A stretch of 64,000 nucleotides of DNA from the NCBI GenBank assembly GCA_963776205.1, contig CAVZLR010000003.1, positions 124,001-188,000 on the forward strand, in the 5' to 3' direction. Within the stretch, counting starts at the first letter, position 1. Each line of letters opens with the position of its first letter. Positions 17,395 to 26,040 of the stretch are shown in pieces. This stretch comes from UBA4459 sp963776205 (GTDB lineage: Bacteria; Bacteroidota; Bacteroidia; Bacteroidales; F082). The notes beneath the pieces were generated by a model. The model was not told the DNA's origin. It saw nothing but the letters and a program-made list of their open reading frames with translations, and ran no database searches. A program made the position numbers and the translations under genes.

Positions 17395-17740
17395 AAAAAT
17401 TATATGCTTATATCAAAGAAATAGACGTAACGATCATCTGACATCTACATGTATGTCTTCAAATTAAGTGGCGTAAACTTGAAAGAGCTAGTAAGTAGCC
17501 TTAAGAATATTATAACAGTCTAAATGGTTTATATAATGAAATCACTTCAATTTATTCAATGTGAAAAAAATTAGCGTTTCACAAATAAGGGGAGCAAATC
17601 GCATTATTTCACTTGTAGCAGTAGATGTAGGTGGTTTTTCTAAGCCCCTACATTGGCCATTTCTCAAACTGAGCTTTTTAAATGAATATCTTGGATAAAA
17701 AAGTAATTATCGTTCCATCCTCAGTTTATACCTGGCTTTT
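17395..17740. other. Intergenic region
   Basis: About 346 bases upstream of the deiminase-like gene and downstream of the paralogous Tyr/His-rich gene. The only structure seen is the third copy of the tRNA-Asn-linked motif at 17586-17640. No gene and no clear promoter. Confidence 0.5.
17586..17640 (+). repeat. Copy 3 of the tRNA-Asn 3'-end plus terminator motif
   Basis: GGGGAGCAA at 17589-17597 is identical to the tRNA 3' end and flank (11802-11810). CACTT at 17610-17614 follows, and then TGTAGGTGGTTTTT at 17626-17639, 14 bases identical to 11837-11850. No tRNA body precedes it, so it is not a functional tRNA. Confidence 0.45.
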
Positions 17741-18793
17741 CTATCTTCTTCCACCTCGTCCGCCGCCGCCACCCCGACTGCCTCCATATCCTCCGCTACG
17801 ACCACCACCACTGTAACTACCACTTCTGTTTCCACCTCCATATGAACCTGATGCGGATGGGCGTGTGGCTGCCGACGTATTTGAAGGACGTGTCGAAGGT
17901 CTGTTCACATTCCCAGTTGAAGGCTTGTTAACGTTACCAGTTGATGGTCTGTTTACATTCCCAGTTGAGGGCTTGTTGACGTTACCGGTTGATGACCTGT
18001 TACCACCATAATTGCCGCTAGCTTTATTATGGTTCACCGTATTAGAACTACTCCTGTTATTATTGTAATTGTTATAATTATTATTATTACGAACTACAAC
18101 CGTATTACCATGACCACCATGGTAACCATGATGATGATAATAATTATTATGACGATAAACGCCAACCGCTATTACAGTAGCAGCCCTGAAATAAGGTGGA
18201 TAATACCCGTAATAATAGGGTGGATAATAAGGTACGTATACAGGTGAATAAACATACTGTACAATTGGAGCTGATTCAACAACGACAACAGTGCTTGTTG
18301 TAGCAACAGTCTCTGTAACAGGATCATCTCCTGTATAAGCGGGATTAGGCGTGACAGATGGCATAGCTGGTTTTGGTTCTACAACATAGTTTTTGCCATA
18401 CAAATCCTTATCTCCCACGATTTGCAGTGTAACTTTATCATCTTTATCTTTTGATAAAAGAATTACTGCTACATCTTGTGTCTCTTTTTCTGTAACATCA
18501 ACCTGTAAAATAAAAGTAAAGTCTTCATTTTTTTGCTTTGTTGTTACTTTAATGAAATCTATTTTATCGTCAAGATTTAAATCCAGGTTATTGATTCCGG
18601 TTTCTTCAGCATTTAATGTTTTTTCAAAGCCCTCAATGGTCTTCGACTTTTGAAAAAGATCCAGGACAGCATAAAGATCAAGATTATCCCCTGGCAAGCC
18701 CAACAATTCTTCTTCATTTCCTGTTTGAGAAAAGGCAGTCATACTCACCAAACTTGCCAGTAATATTACAGCGGTCAAAAAGATGCTTTTCAT
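17741..18793 (-). CDS. Secreted Tyr/Asn/Gly-rich protein with tandem 8-residue repeats
   Basis: A 350-residue exported protein, paralogous in its N-terminal domain to the 441-residue protein at 14148-15473 (shared NLDLNLD..IDF and IVGDKDLYGKNYVVEP blocks). Start at MKSIFLTAVILLASLVSMTA (18793), a signal peptide; the frame extends 60 bases upstream without a better start. After the domain come a Val/Thr-rich spacer, a Tyr/Pro-rich run (YVPYYPPYYYGYYPPYF) and a His-rich patch (HNNYYHHHGYHGGHGN). An Asn-rich run, four or more copies of GNVN[KR]PST and a Gly/Arg-rich tail (GGYGGSRGGGGGRGGRR) complete it. The low-complexity C-terminus looks disordered and adhesive or nucleic-acid binding (inference). 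Function unknown. Confidence 0.75.
   Translation of the reverse strand: MKSIFLTAVILLASLVSMTAFSQTGNEEELLGLPGDNLDLYAVLDLFQKSKTIEGFEKTLNAEETGINNLDLNLDDKIDFIKVTTKQKNEDFTFILQVDVTEKETQDVAVILLSKDKDDKVTLQIVGDKDLYGKNYVVEPKPAMPSVTPNPAYTGDDPVTETVATTSTVVVVESAPIVQYVYSPVYVPYYPPYYYGYYPPYFRAATVIAVGVYRHNNYYHHHGYHGGHGNTVVVRNNNNYNNYNNNRSSSNTVNHNKASGNYGGNRSSTGNVNKPSTGNVNRPSTGNVNKPSTGNVNRPSTRPSNTSAATRPSASGSYGGGNRSGSYSGGGRSGGYGGSRGGGGGRGGRR
17898..17993 (-). repeat. 24-bp tandem repeats (48-bp higher-order unit) inside the coding sequence
   Basis: Four 24-bp units encode RPSTGNVN/KPSTGNVN. Units 1 and 3 match each other better than 2 and 4, so the real repeat is a 48-bp pair present twice. The length is a multiple of 3, so expansion would change protein length without breaking the frame. 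Confidence 0.85.
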
Positions 18794-19087
18794 TATTTTT
18801 ACTTTGTGAAGGTTCGAACTAAAATCATCTGCTAAACTACAAAGAATTACCAATCACAATCTTCTCAGGCAATCCTGATAGTTTAATCTTAATAAATGTG
18901 TTTTTATATTATTCTTTGTAGGAAAAAGCATGATAAATTTGATTTGAATAATGAAATATTATTTTCTGTTTAGGCAAATTTTGTTTTATATCTAATCAAT
19001 CTCATAAAACCATTACTTTATTTACATTAAATTTGCTAATGTATATTTAACTAGATACACTATATTTAATTTAAAATCAATTAGTTT

Positions 19088-19570
19088 ATGAAAACCAAGA
19101 TATTTAGCGGAGGATTGTTGCTGTTTCTTATGACTTTGTTGTTAGCTTGTAATCAGGAAAAGAAAGTTATCCCTCCTGATCATGAGCAGATCAAAGCTGA
19201 AATTCAGGCAATCGAAGATCATTTTGCATTGACTTACAATAATCGAAATGCAGATTCAATTACGTATTATGCAGAGGAAGCTGTTAGCTATTTTGCAGGG
19301 CAAGAACCCATTTTTGGTAGAGATGCAATACACCAGCATATACAAGAGGAATTAATGGACTTTCCGATAGGAGCCAAGATTTCTTTTGAAACGCTTGAAA
19401 TTTATGTGACGAAGGATGGCGATCATGTTGCTGAAATTGGGGCGCATAAACTGGTGGATTCAACCGGTATCGTATTACAAAGAGGGCATTATATGAGTTT
19501 CTTTTTGAAGATAGATGGCAGATATATGTGTGTGAGGGATATGGCAACCTCTGTGATAATAGAGAACTAG
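19088..19570 (+). CDS. NTF2-like (SnoaL/DUF4440-type) lipoprotein
   Basis: A 160-residue lipoprotein: the signal ends in the lipobox LLLAC (residues 17-21), so it is lipidated and membrane-bound. The mature part fits the NTF2-like fold of the SnoaL/DUF4440 group: helix IKAEIQAIEDHFALTYNNRNA, then DSITYYAEEAVSYFAGQEPIFGRDAI and strands ending RGHYMSFFLKIDGRYMCVRDMA. Such proteins bind small ligands or act as accessory subunits, and no catalytic residues can be assigned. It is monocistronic, with a hairpin terminator about 150 bases downstream. Confidence 0.82.
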   Translation: MKTKIFSGGLLLFLMTLLLACNQEKKVIPPDHEQIKAEIQAIEDHFALTYNNRNADSITYYAEEAVSYFAGQEPIFGRDAIHQHIQEELMDFPIGAKISFETLEIYVTKDGDHVAEIGAHKLVDSTGIVLQRGHYMSFFLKIDGRYMCVRDMATSVIIEN

Positions 19571-19720
19571 TTAAAGCTTCTAAAGTTTAATTTCGAGATT
19601 TCATCCTTTAAAGTTGTATATTTTACAAATACATCACAGTGCGGACAATGAAATGTTAAGCAGTGTTATTTAAAACTCAGCGGATCGATAAAAAGCACAA
19701 AAAACTTAATAAACATGCCA

Positions 19721-19751
19721 AAAAAAGCCACTAAATTTGAGTGACTTTTTT
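19721..19751. terminator. Terminator hairpin
   Basis: AAAAAAG-C-CACT / AGTG-A-CTTTTT arms with a 7-nt loop; A and T tracts on both sides make it usable in either direction. It probably ends the lipoprotein transcript. Confidence 0.6.
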
Positions 19752-19785
19752 ATTTTTAAATAATATCATTCGATAACCTTAATTT

Positions 19786-19983
19786 ATGTCAGAAGTACTA
19801 TCCCCTTGTATGAAAATTTGTTTCCGCGATTCGCAGGATGTATGCTTTGGCTGCAGACGAACCGGTGAAGAAATCGGTAACTGGTCAAAATATTCTGATG
19901 AAGAAAGGAAAGCTATTCTTCAAAAAATCCTAAACCGGACTAATGTACCGGGGGAAATGCCTCCAGGAAATTTTTTACGTTAG
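19786..19983 (+). CDS. DUF1289 family small Cys-containing protein
   Basis: A 65-residue protein of the DUF1289 family. It carries the four conserved cysteines in the pattern SPCMKIC...VCFGCRRT, followed by the typical EEIGNWSKYSDEERKAIL. The cysteines suggest a small metal or Fe-S site, but no function is established to my knowledge. It converges on the DUF4395 gene with 14 bases between the stops. Confidence 0.9.
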   Translation: MSEVLSPCMKICFRDSQDVCFGCRRTGEEIGNWSKYSDEERKAILQKILNRTNVPGEMPPGNFLR

Positions 19984-19997
19984 AGTATATTGCTTTA

Positions 19998-20648
19998 TTA
20001 TTGGCTGGTCAAACCAAATAAATCAGTTGGTGCCTGGTCAAAGGTGCTATTGAAAAAGTATACCGTTAAAAAGATAAAAACAAAATATCCTAAGACAATA
20101 AATAATTGTATCCATGAGGTTTTCTGTATATCCTGTCTTGATTTTACATCACATACTTCACCCGGACAGTATTGCACTTTATCCTTAAAAAACCAGGGAT
20201 AAATTTTACAACCCAAACAAATTCCGAACGCCGACTCAAAAAACAAAAATATCAGGCAGATAAAACAAATGAGTCCTGTGATAGGGCTAAAAGTGTTCAT
20301 GATGTTAATCAATACAAACATGGTAACAGCCAGTGCAACTCCTATTTTCCAGGCAAACTTTTTTTGACGCGCACCCACATATTCAGGCGTCTGGTTTCTG
20401 ACAATCAAACGGCCAATAATAAGTGTAGGAGCAAATTTTGGATTTATGAAAACCCGGATCAGCATATCTATCAGAAAAGCAATAATCGCATATTTTAATA
20501 GAAGAAAATCACCGATTGAGCCGGCCCTCTGTATGGCAATAAACATGACTAAAAAAAGGATTCCTGCAGCTGCCCTGATTTCTCGTTCATTTAACACCGG
20601 GATGCTATATCCTTCTACATTTTCTCCAAAGTTGATAATTTTCTTCAT
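19998..20648 (-). CDS. DUF4395 family membrane protein
   Basis: A 216-residue integral membrane protein of the DUF4395 family. It has an N-terminal YSIPVLNEREIRAAAG block, four predicted helices (about residues 28-45, 52-70, 103-135 and 182-202) and a cysteine-bearing loop (GICLGCKIYPWFF ... VQYCPGEVC). The cysteines near the membrane suggest redox or thiol chemistry; DUF4395 proteins are often encoded beside thioredoxin- or rhodanese-type genes (recalled). Here the only neighbour of possible relevance is the cysteine-rich DUF1289 gene, convergent to it. Confidence 0.85.
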   Translation of the reverse strand: MKKIINFGENVEGYSIPVLNEREIRAAAGILFLVMFIAIQRAGSIGDFLLLKYAIIAFLIDMLIRVFINPKFAPTLIIGRLIVRNQTPEYVGARQKKFAWKIGVALAVTMFVLINIMNTFSPITGLICFICLIFLFFESAFGICLGCKIYPWFFKDKVQYCPGEVCDVKSRQDIQKTSWIQLFIVLGYFVFIFLTVYFFNSTFDQAPTDLFGLTSQ

Positions 20649-20776
20649 TTCTAAGTTTTTCTTTTGGGCGATAAAAATAAGTTATTCCCAAAAATTATTT
20701 TCATGAGACCCTATTTTAAATTTTTCATTTTTTATTTGGAAGCAGGGTGAAAGTATCCTCTAAAGAATTTGATGAG

Positions 20777-20826
20777 GTTGACCTATCCTTATGGTCAACA
20801 AAAAAGCCACCCAAAAAGATGGCTTT
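20777..20826 (-). terminator. Tandem hairpins after the SDR gene
   Basis: On the minus strand an AAAGCCA/TGGCTTT hairpin (20803-20826) with a T-tract is followed by a perfect GTTGACC/GGTCAAC inverted repeat (20777-20799). The first is a good intrinsic terminator for the SDR gene that ends at 20853. Confidence 0.75.
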
Positions 20827-20852
20827 CTTATATCCTGAGAAAAAATCAAGCT

Positions 20853-21722
20853 TTAGCCCTGCGGACCGTCCCAGCTGGCAATACCCATCCCTTCAAGTCC
20901 TGCTTTGCGAATGGGATCTGTTGCATCGTTTATAGCCTGGAAACCGAAATCTAAACCCGCAATAGTCCGCAACGGGCGACTACCTTCAGGCATGTTTATC
21001 AGGTTTTCAAATATTTGCACTACGATCATTGGATCCGTAGGGGCATTTTCATCTGCATACATACTTTGTACCTGCTTTCCAAATCCATCCATGAATTCTC
21101 CAACATGTTGATATGCTGACGAAGTTTCAGTACTATCAGCATTGAGAATGTTCCCGAAAAATTTTGTTGCAAAAGGTCCGGGTTCAACAATTACCACATC
21201 AACTCCTAAAGGAGCCAATTCATAACGCATGGCCTCACTTATGCCTTCCAGTCCCCATTTACTGGCATGGTAAACACCCCATCCGGGGAAAGCTCCTCTA
21301 CCTGCAGTTGAACTAACCTGGATGATCAATCCTGATTTTCGGGTACGCATACCTGGAAGTACTGCTTTAGCCATCCTGATAGTTCCAACAATATTTAAAT
21401 CCAATTGATCCATAATTTCACTGGAGGTAAAAGCTTCAACAGGTCCGCCATATCCAATTCCGGCGTTGTTAATCAGTACATCGATTTCAGGAATCTGTGC
21501 AACAGCATCATTAACACTCTTGTCAGATGTTACGTCGATCTCCAGCACATCTATTTTAAGGCCTTTCGTTTTCGCGAAGTCTTTCAATTCTTTTGCAGCT
21601 TTCGCATTCTTACTACGTACGTTTCTCATGGTTGCATATACATGATGACCTTTTTCAGCCAGATATTTTGCGGATTCAAAACCAAATCCTGTACTGCAAC
21701 CTGTAATTAATATTTTTTTCAT
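20853..21722 (-). CDS. Short-chain dehydrogenase/reductase
   Basis: A classical SDR of 289 residues: NAD(P)-binding TGCSTGFG at the N-terminus, NNAG in the central sheet, catalytic Ser in VSSTAG, and YHASK carrying the Tyr and Lys. The C-terminal extension (residues about 190-289, including FGNILNADSTETSSAYQHV) is the long type seen in retinol-dehydrogenase-like or oxidoreductase SDRs, so the substrate may be a hydrophobic alcohol or ketone (inference). It is monocistronic, with a strong terminator after it and an 8-bp-arm inverted repeat about 85 bases upstream. Confidence 0.92.
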   Translation of the reverse strand: MKKILITGCSTGFGFESAKYLAEKGHHVYATMRNVRSKNAKAAKELKDFAKTKGLKIDVLEIDVTSDKSVNDAVAQIPEIDVLINNAGIGYGGPVEAFTSSEIMDQLDLNIVGTIRMAKAVLPGMRTRKSGLIIQVSSTAGRGAFPGWGVYHASKWGLEGISEAMRYELAPLGVDVVIVEPGPFATKFFGNILNADSTETSSAYQHVGEFMDGFGKQVQSMYADENAPTDPMIVVQIFENLINMPEGSRPLRTIAGLDFGFQAINDATDPIRKAGLEGMGIASWDGPQG

Positions 21723-21806
21723 ATTCTTCAGATAATAGATTAATTCTTATAGTGATTTTTCATTGTTTAAGTAAAAGGCACAATTAAAGCAGAATTCTTT
21801 CATAAA

Positions 21807-21826
21807 AAAGAACACGCATGTTCTTT
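21807..21826. promoter_or_regulatory. Inverted repeat upstream of the SDR gene
   Basis: Perfect arms AAAGAACA and TGTTCTTT with a 4-base spacer, 85 bases upstream of the SDR start. Either an operator or a weak terminator for the esterase gene upstream on the same strand (it ends at 22000); no T-tract decides between them. Confidence 0.4.
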
Positions 21827-21999
21827 AACACTTATTTAACTACTCTCTGGCTACTTCAAAAAGTATCTTACCAGGCATATAATTAATAAAAACTCCAAAG
21901 AAAGATTCTGTGAAATGGTCAGCTTTTTTTATCAGCTGATTTTAATAAAAAGACAGGATAATTATGTAATAATGGAACTTAAAGTTCCGGTTTTATTTA

Positions 22000-23172
22000 T
22001 TAGAATTGATCGGCCTTTAAAATTTTAAAGCTCTGATTACCAATTTTTAAAATGTATGTGGCTGTTGGCAAGCCTGACAGGTCAACTTGGTAAATCTTTG
22101 AAAGTATAACACCTGTAAGGATCACATTGCCCTGCACTGATCGGATTTCATATTCTTTCGGGCTTTGAAAACTATTTTCAATTGTAATAAATGATTTAGT
22201 TGGATTAGGGTACACTCTCAAATTAGGATCATTTGTATTAATTTTCTCAATACTCGTTATACCCATCAATCCATTGATATCATACCTCGAAAAGAAATTC
22301 CAAATTTCTACTGAAGCGTCAATATCATTATTGGTTCCGTTACCTCCCAAAATATTACCAGGCCAAGTATGTCCCCCGCCAACAATCATAAAATGTTCTA
22401 CGTTAACACTATTATCACCTGCATCAAACACAAGGTGTTCAATCGTGCTGCCATCATCAGGGTCAATATCGGGTAAAGCAGTAACGGTAGGTATCGGATT
22501 ACAATTATTATAATTCGCCCAATACTCTAATACATCATCTATCGGCAAAGTCCAGGTAGCTCCGTTATACGGTACCACATCATCTGTTGTTCCATGCATC
22601 TGCAATATCGGTGTCGGGTGCTGAGGATTACTATTGTAGAAGGTTTCTGGTGTCATCGACCCTGCAACAGGCGCAATAGCAGCTATTTTGTCACTTAATT
22701 GACAGGCCAGCAGAAAACTCATAAAACCTCCATTTGACATGCCTGTTGCGTATACCCTGTCAATGTTAATATTGTATTCAGCAGCAATAGTATCCAGCAA
22801 AACGTCAATAAAGCCAACGTCATCAGCAGTGCTTCCAATTGTCCAGCCACCCACATTCCAGTGTGTAATTCCATTAAACAAAGTTCCTTGTGGATGAATA
22901 ACAAGAAAACCTGCTGTGTCAGCAATTGTTCTAAAATCGCCATACCACATTTGCTGGCTGGCATTACTTCCATACCCATGAAAGTTTAACACCAGCGGAA
23001 CCGGGTTGTTACCTGAATAGTTTTCAGGTATATAAACAATATACTCACGTTGCATATCATCATGCGTAATGCTTTCGTTCAGGGTTTGTTGACCAAACAT
23101 AGATAATTGCATGAACAGAAAAGCGAGTATCGTTATTATGCTTTTATCTAAAAAATTCTTTTTATTGTACAT
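22000..23172 (-). CDS. Secreted PHB-depolymerase/feruloyl-esterase-like hydrolase with T9SS domain
   Basis: A 390-residue alpha/beta hydrolase of the esterase-PHB-depolymerase family. Signal peptide (IITILAFLFMQLSMFGQ). Oxyanion/entry motif LVLNFHGYGSNA, nucleophile Ser in ATGMSNGGFM, Asp in MHGTTDDVVPY and His in VGGGHTWPG complete the catalytic triad in the expected order. The C-terminal 70 residues are a T9SS type A domain (VYPNPTKSFITIE ... LSGLPTATYILKIGN), so the enzyme is predicted to be exported and surface-attached or released. Likely substrates are plant or polyester acyl esters; this is inference. Monocistronic. Confidence 0.9.
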   Translation of the reverse strand: MYNKKNFLDKSIITILAFLFMQLSMFGQQTLNESITHDDMQREYIVYIPENYSGNNPVPLVLNFHGYGSNASQQMWYGDFRTIADTAGFLVIHPQGTLFNGITHWNVGGWTIGSTADDVGFIDVLLDTIAAEYNINIDRVYATGMSNGGFMSFLLACQLSDKIAAIAPVAGSMTPETFYNSNPQHPTPILQMHGTTDDVVPYNGATWTLPIDDVLEYWANYNNCNPIPTVTALPDIDPDDGSTIEHLVFDAGDNSVNVEHFMIVGGGHTWPGNILGGNGTNNDIDASVEIWNFFSRYDINGLMGITSIEKINTNDPNLRVYPNPTKSFITIENSFQSPKEYEIRSVQGNVILTGVILSKIYQVDLSGLPTATYILKIGNQSFKILKADQF

Positions 23173-23426
23173 GATATGAGTTGTCTCTTGTGCAAAGATA
23201 CAATGAAGCTCGCAAAATAGGAATTCCAGCCATTCAATTCAATGCAACAGGCCAAAAGCATATTACATATCGAACTTTCTTTTTCACCTTTGAAGTAATG
23301 TTTTCTGGCTTTGTCAGTTTTTTTAAATTTAATGCTTCATTTGTGAATATCAATTATTTACTTGTATTATAATCTTTATTGTCGTATATTTCACCTTCGT
23401 AATAATTTTAATTCAAATTCGCAACC

Positions 23427-24685
23427 ATGAAAAAAAATTCTTTACTTATTTTAAGCTGTTTGCTTTTATTATTTTGTAATACAGCTCTATTCTCACAGGA
23501 AAACTGGGAGAAATATGAAGACAATCCAGTACTTACAACCGGAGATGAAGCCGCGTGGGATGAATATGGTGTATCATTGGGGGGTGTGCTTAAATTTGAT
23601 AACCAATATCATTTATGGTATAATGGCAGAATGAGCGAGATCAGTAACTGGCAAATTGGTTATGCCTGGTCAGATGATGGAATAAGCTGGACCAAATACC
23701 CATTTCCGGTAATTACATATGGACAGTTCGGGAACTGGGATAATTACAGAAGATTGGGATCTGTAATAAGGGTAGACGACACCCTTAAGATGTGGTTTGT
23801 TGCTTCAAAAGATATGCCTTTTGAAATGCAATTGGGTTATGCCTGGTCAGTGGATGGTGTATCCTGGAATATATATCCCGAACCCATTTTATCTGCCGGT
23901 CAAGATGGCGAATGGGACGACTACCTTGTTTTCGAGCCTTCTGTTGTTTATACAGGTGGCGAATATCATATGTGGTATAGTGGATATGACGATGATAATT
24001 ATACACCAAAAATTGGTCATGCCACTTCACCTGATGGTATAAATTGGGAGAAAGACATTGAGAATAATCCTGTTTTGGAAGGTGGAATCGAAGGAAGTTA
24101 CCTTGAAGGATGGGTATGTTTCCCAAATGTATTACGTATTGATGGAATGTTTAAAATGTGGTTTTCAGGTCACGATGTATTTGAACATTACCGGATTGGT
24201 TATGCAGAATCAGCAGACGGCATTGAATGGGATTATATAACTGAAGAGCCTGTTTTGACGATAGGCGCCAACGAAACATGGGATGACATCATGGTTTGTC
24301 GGCCTTCTGTAATGATTGCTGATAACCAATACAAGATGTGGTATTCAGGTAATGATGGCTCGAGATATAAAATAGGACTTGCTTTAGGAGATATTGTTAC
24401 AAAAGTTGATGATCATTTTACATCAGATGCTTTTTATTGTCAATCATTCCCTAATCCTTTTACAAATGAATTGGAATTGAAATATTATCTGGATGCAGAA
24501 TCTCAAGTTATAATTTCCTTGATTGATTCTAAAGGTAATATAATTAAAACCATCAAAGATGAATTTCATCTGCCGGGCGATCATAAAGCCCTTTTTAACG
24601 CGACCGATTTAAGTGCTGGTGTTTATTATTATCGCATACAAACAATGCACAAGTTGCAGTTGGAAAAATATTAAAGCTTAGGTAA
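23427..24685 (+). CDS. Secreted beta-propeller protein with T9SS domain (C-terminal frameshift)
   Basis: An exported protein of about 420 residues built of repeats of the type IGYAWSDDGISWTKYP, MWFVASKDM, MWYSGYDDD. This is the pattern of GH43/GH32-like five-bladed propellers, where each blade has a W..DG..W element. Signal peptide LLILSCLLLLFCNTALFS. A clear catalytic Asp/Glu triad cannot be assigned, so it may be a carbohydrate-binding relative. The first frame ends GVYYYRIQT then MHKLQLEKY. Moving one base gives NAQVAVGKILKLR and a stop at 24683-24685, the proper T9SS end. One base is therefore missing near 24641. It converges on the sialidase-like gene with 11 bases between the stops. Confidence 0.82.
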
Positions 24686-24696
24686 TCTTCCGAATA

Positions 24697-26040
24697 TTAC
24701 CTTGACAAGAATACTTTAGTGAAATGTTTTTTATCCCCAACAACCACACTTAAGATATACATTCCATTTTGATGTTCTGTTAGGTTTAATGCAGTTTTAA
24801 ACGACCCGTTCTGCAATGGTGCTTTTTGGTCATAAATAACTTGTCCGACAATATTTACCAGACTTACCTGGGCTTCAGCAGACCCAGGACCATCAAATTC
24901 AATATTGAGTATATTGCGGGTTGGGTTCGGGTAAATGTTTAAAGAAATTTCTTTTTCATACCCTTCAATACCTACACAATCATCCACAAAAATTGAGTCA
25001 ATAGCTATTGCCTCACAATTATTATCATCCACATAAGTATACGTAATCACATTCCATCCTAAAACAGCTTCTTCAGCAGAGAAAATTCCATTAGGGCTTA
25101 CACCGCTATTTCCACTATACACACCCCCTTCAGGTATTGCTGTCAACTGTACAGGAGGCTGTTGTTGATTGCATAAATATTCAGGCCATTCACCTAATTC
25201 AATTATGGGTATCGGATACACTGTAACTAATATCTCATCATTAGCTACATTTCCCCCATCACCAACATGAAGTGTGTAAGTTGTAGTAACTTCAGGATAG
25301 ACCAAAGGGTTTTGTTCAGTAGACGTAAACCCTGCCGGATTTGAAGTCCATAAGAATGTGTAATTGCCCGTACCGCCCCCTACTTCAGCATTTAACTGCA
25401 CAGACCCGCCATAACATACGCTCCCTGGTGTTGCACTTACAACAACTGTTAAAATATTTATCGCATTGATGTAATCATTCTTAATTTCAATATCTGATCC
25501 TGACTCATTTTCAGCAGTCAATTGAACAGTGTACAAACCAGGTTCTAAAAATTGCACTATCGGATTTTGAGAATTTTCATTTGTTCCGTCTGTATATGAG
25601 ATTGTACCAGGAGCAAATTGCCATTCCCAGGTACTTGGTGTATAATTTGTTAAATCAGTAAAATATACCAATTCATCTATAACAGGCATGATGTTATCAG
25701 CTTCAAAATCTGCAATAGGTTCTGGTAGTGATGCCAGAATATAATCAGTTTTTGTTTCCGTATCGCTCCCAGCCGCATTACTAGCTGTAAGTTCAGCAGT
25801 ATAATAACCGGGTTCATCAAACCTGACTTTTGGATTTTGAGAATTTGCATCGGTGCCTCCCATATATGAAACCGTTCCGGGTATAAAACTCCAAAACCAT
25901 GTATCAGGACCATTAATTGAAAGGTCAGTGAAATTTACAAATTCAATAGTCGTAGGTTCAGTAATATGGGAAGTAAAATCGGCTTCGGGAATTAACATTT
26001 GAACTGCCAGAATATAATCTGTCTTAATTTCCGTATCAAA
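24697..26040 (-). CDS. PKD-repeat T9SS protein, C-terminal part (frameshifted)
   Basis: This continues the protein encoded at 25992-27671. It resumes as FDTEIKTDYILAVQM and goes through two further PKD domains (each starting [PI]..DF.. and ending ..PGYYTAELTASNAAGSDTE or PGLYTVQLTAENESGSD). An Ig-like domain (TPGSVCYGGSVQLNAEVGG) and a GVYSGNSGVSPNGIFSAEEA segment follow. The T9SS type A signal is NIYPNPTRNILNIEF ... LTEHQNGMYILSVVVGD. The PKD domains are of the extracellular spacer type. The true start lies in the upstream segment; the ATG at 25998 is an internal Met. Confidence 0.85.
   Translation of the reverse strand, partial: FDTEIKTDYILAVQMLIPEADFTSHITEPTTIEFVNFTDLSINGPDTWFWSFIPGTVSYMGGTDANSQNPKVRFDEPGYYTAELTASNAAGSDTETKTDYILASLPEPIADFEADNIMPVIDELVYFTDLTNYTPSTWEWQFAPGTISYTDGTNENSQNPIVQFLEPGLYTVQLTAENESGSDIEIKNDYINAINILTVVVSATPGSVCYGGSVQLNAEVGGGTGNYTFLWTSNPAGFTSTEQNPLVYPEVTTTYTLHVGDGGNVANDEILVTVYPIPIIELGEWPEYLCNQQQPPVQLTAIPEGGVYSGNSGVSPNGIFSAEEAVLGWNVITYTYVDDNNCEAIAIDSIFVDDCVGIEGYEKEISLNIYPNPTRNILNIEFDGPGSAEAQVSLVNIVGQVIYDQKAPLQNGSFKTALNLTEHQNGMYILSVVVGDKKHFTKVFLSR

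Noticed and set aside
17898..17993. Regular 24-bp repeats that could be mistaken for a CRISPR array
   Set aside because: They are in frame, without unique spacers, and encode a GNVN[KR]PST repeat in a secreted protein.
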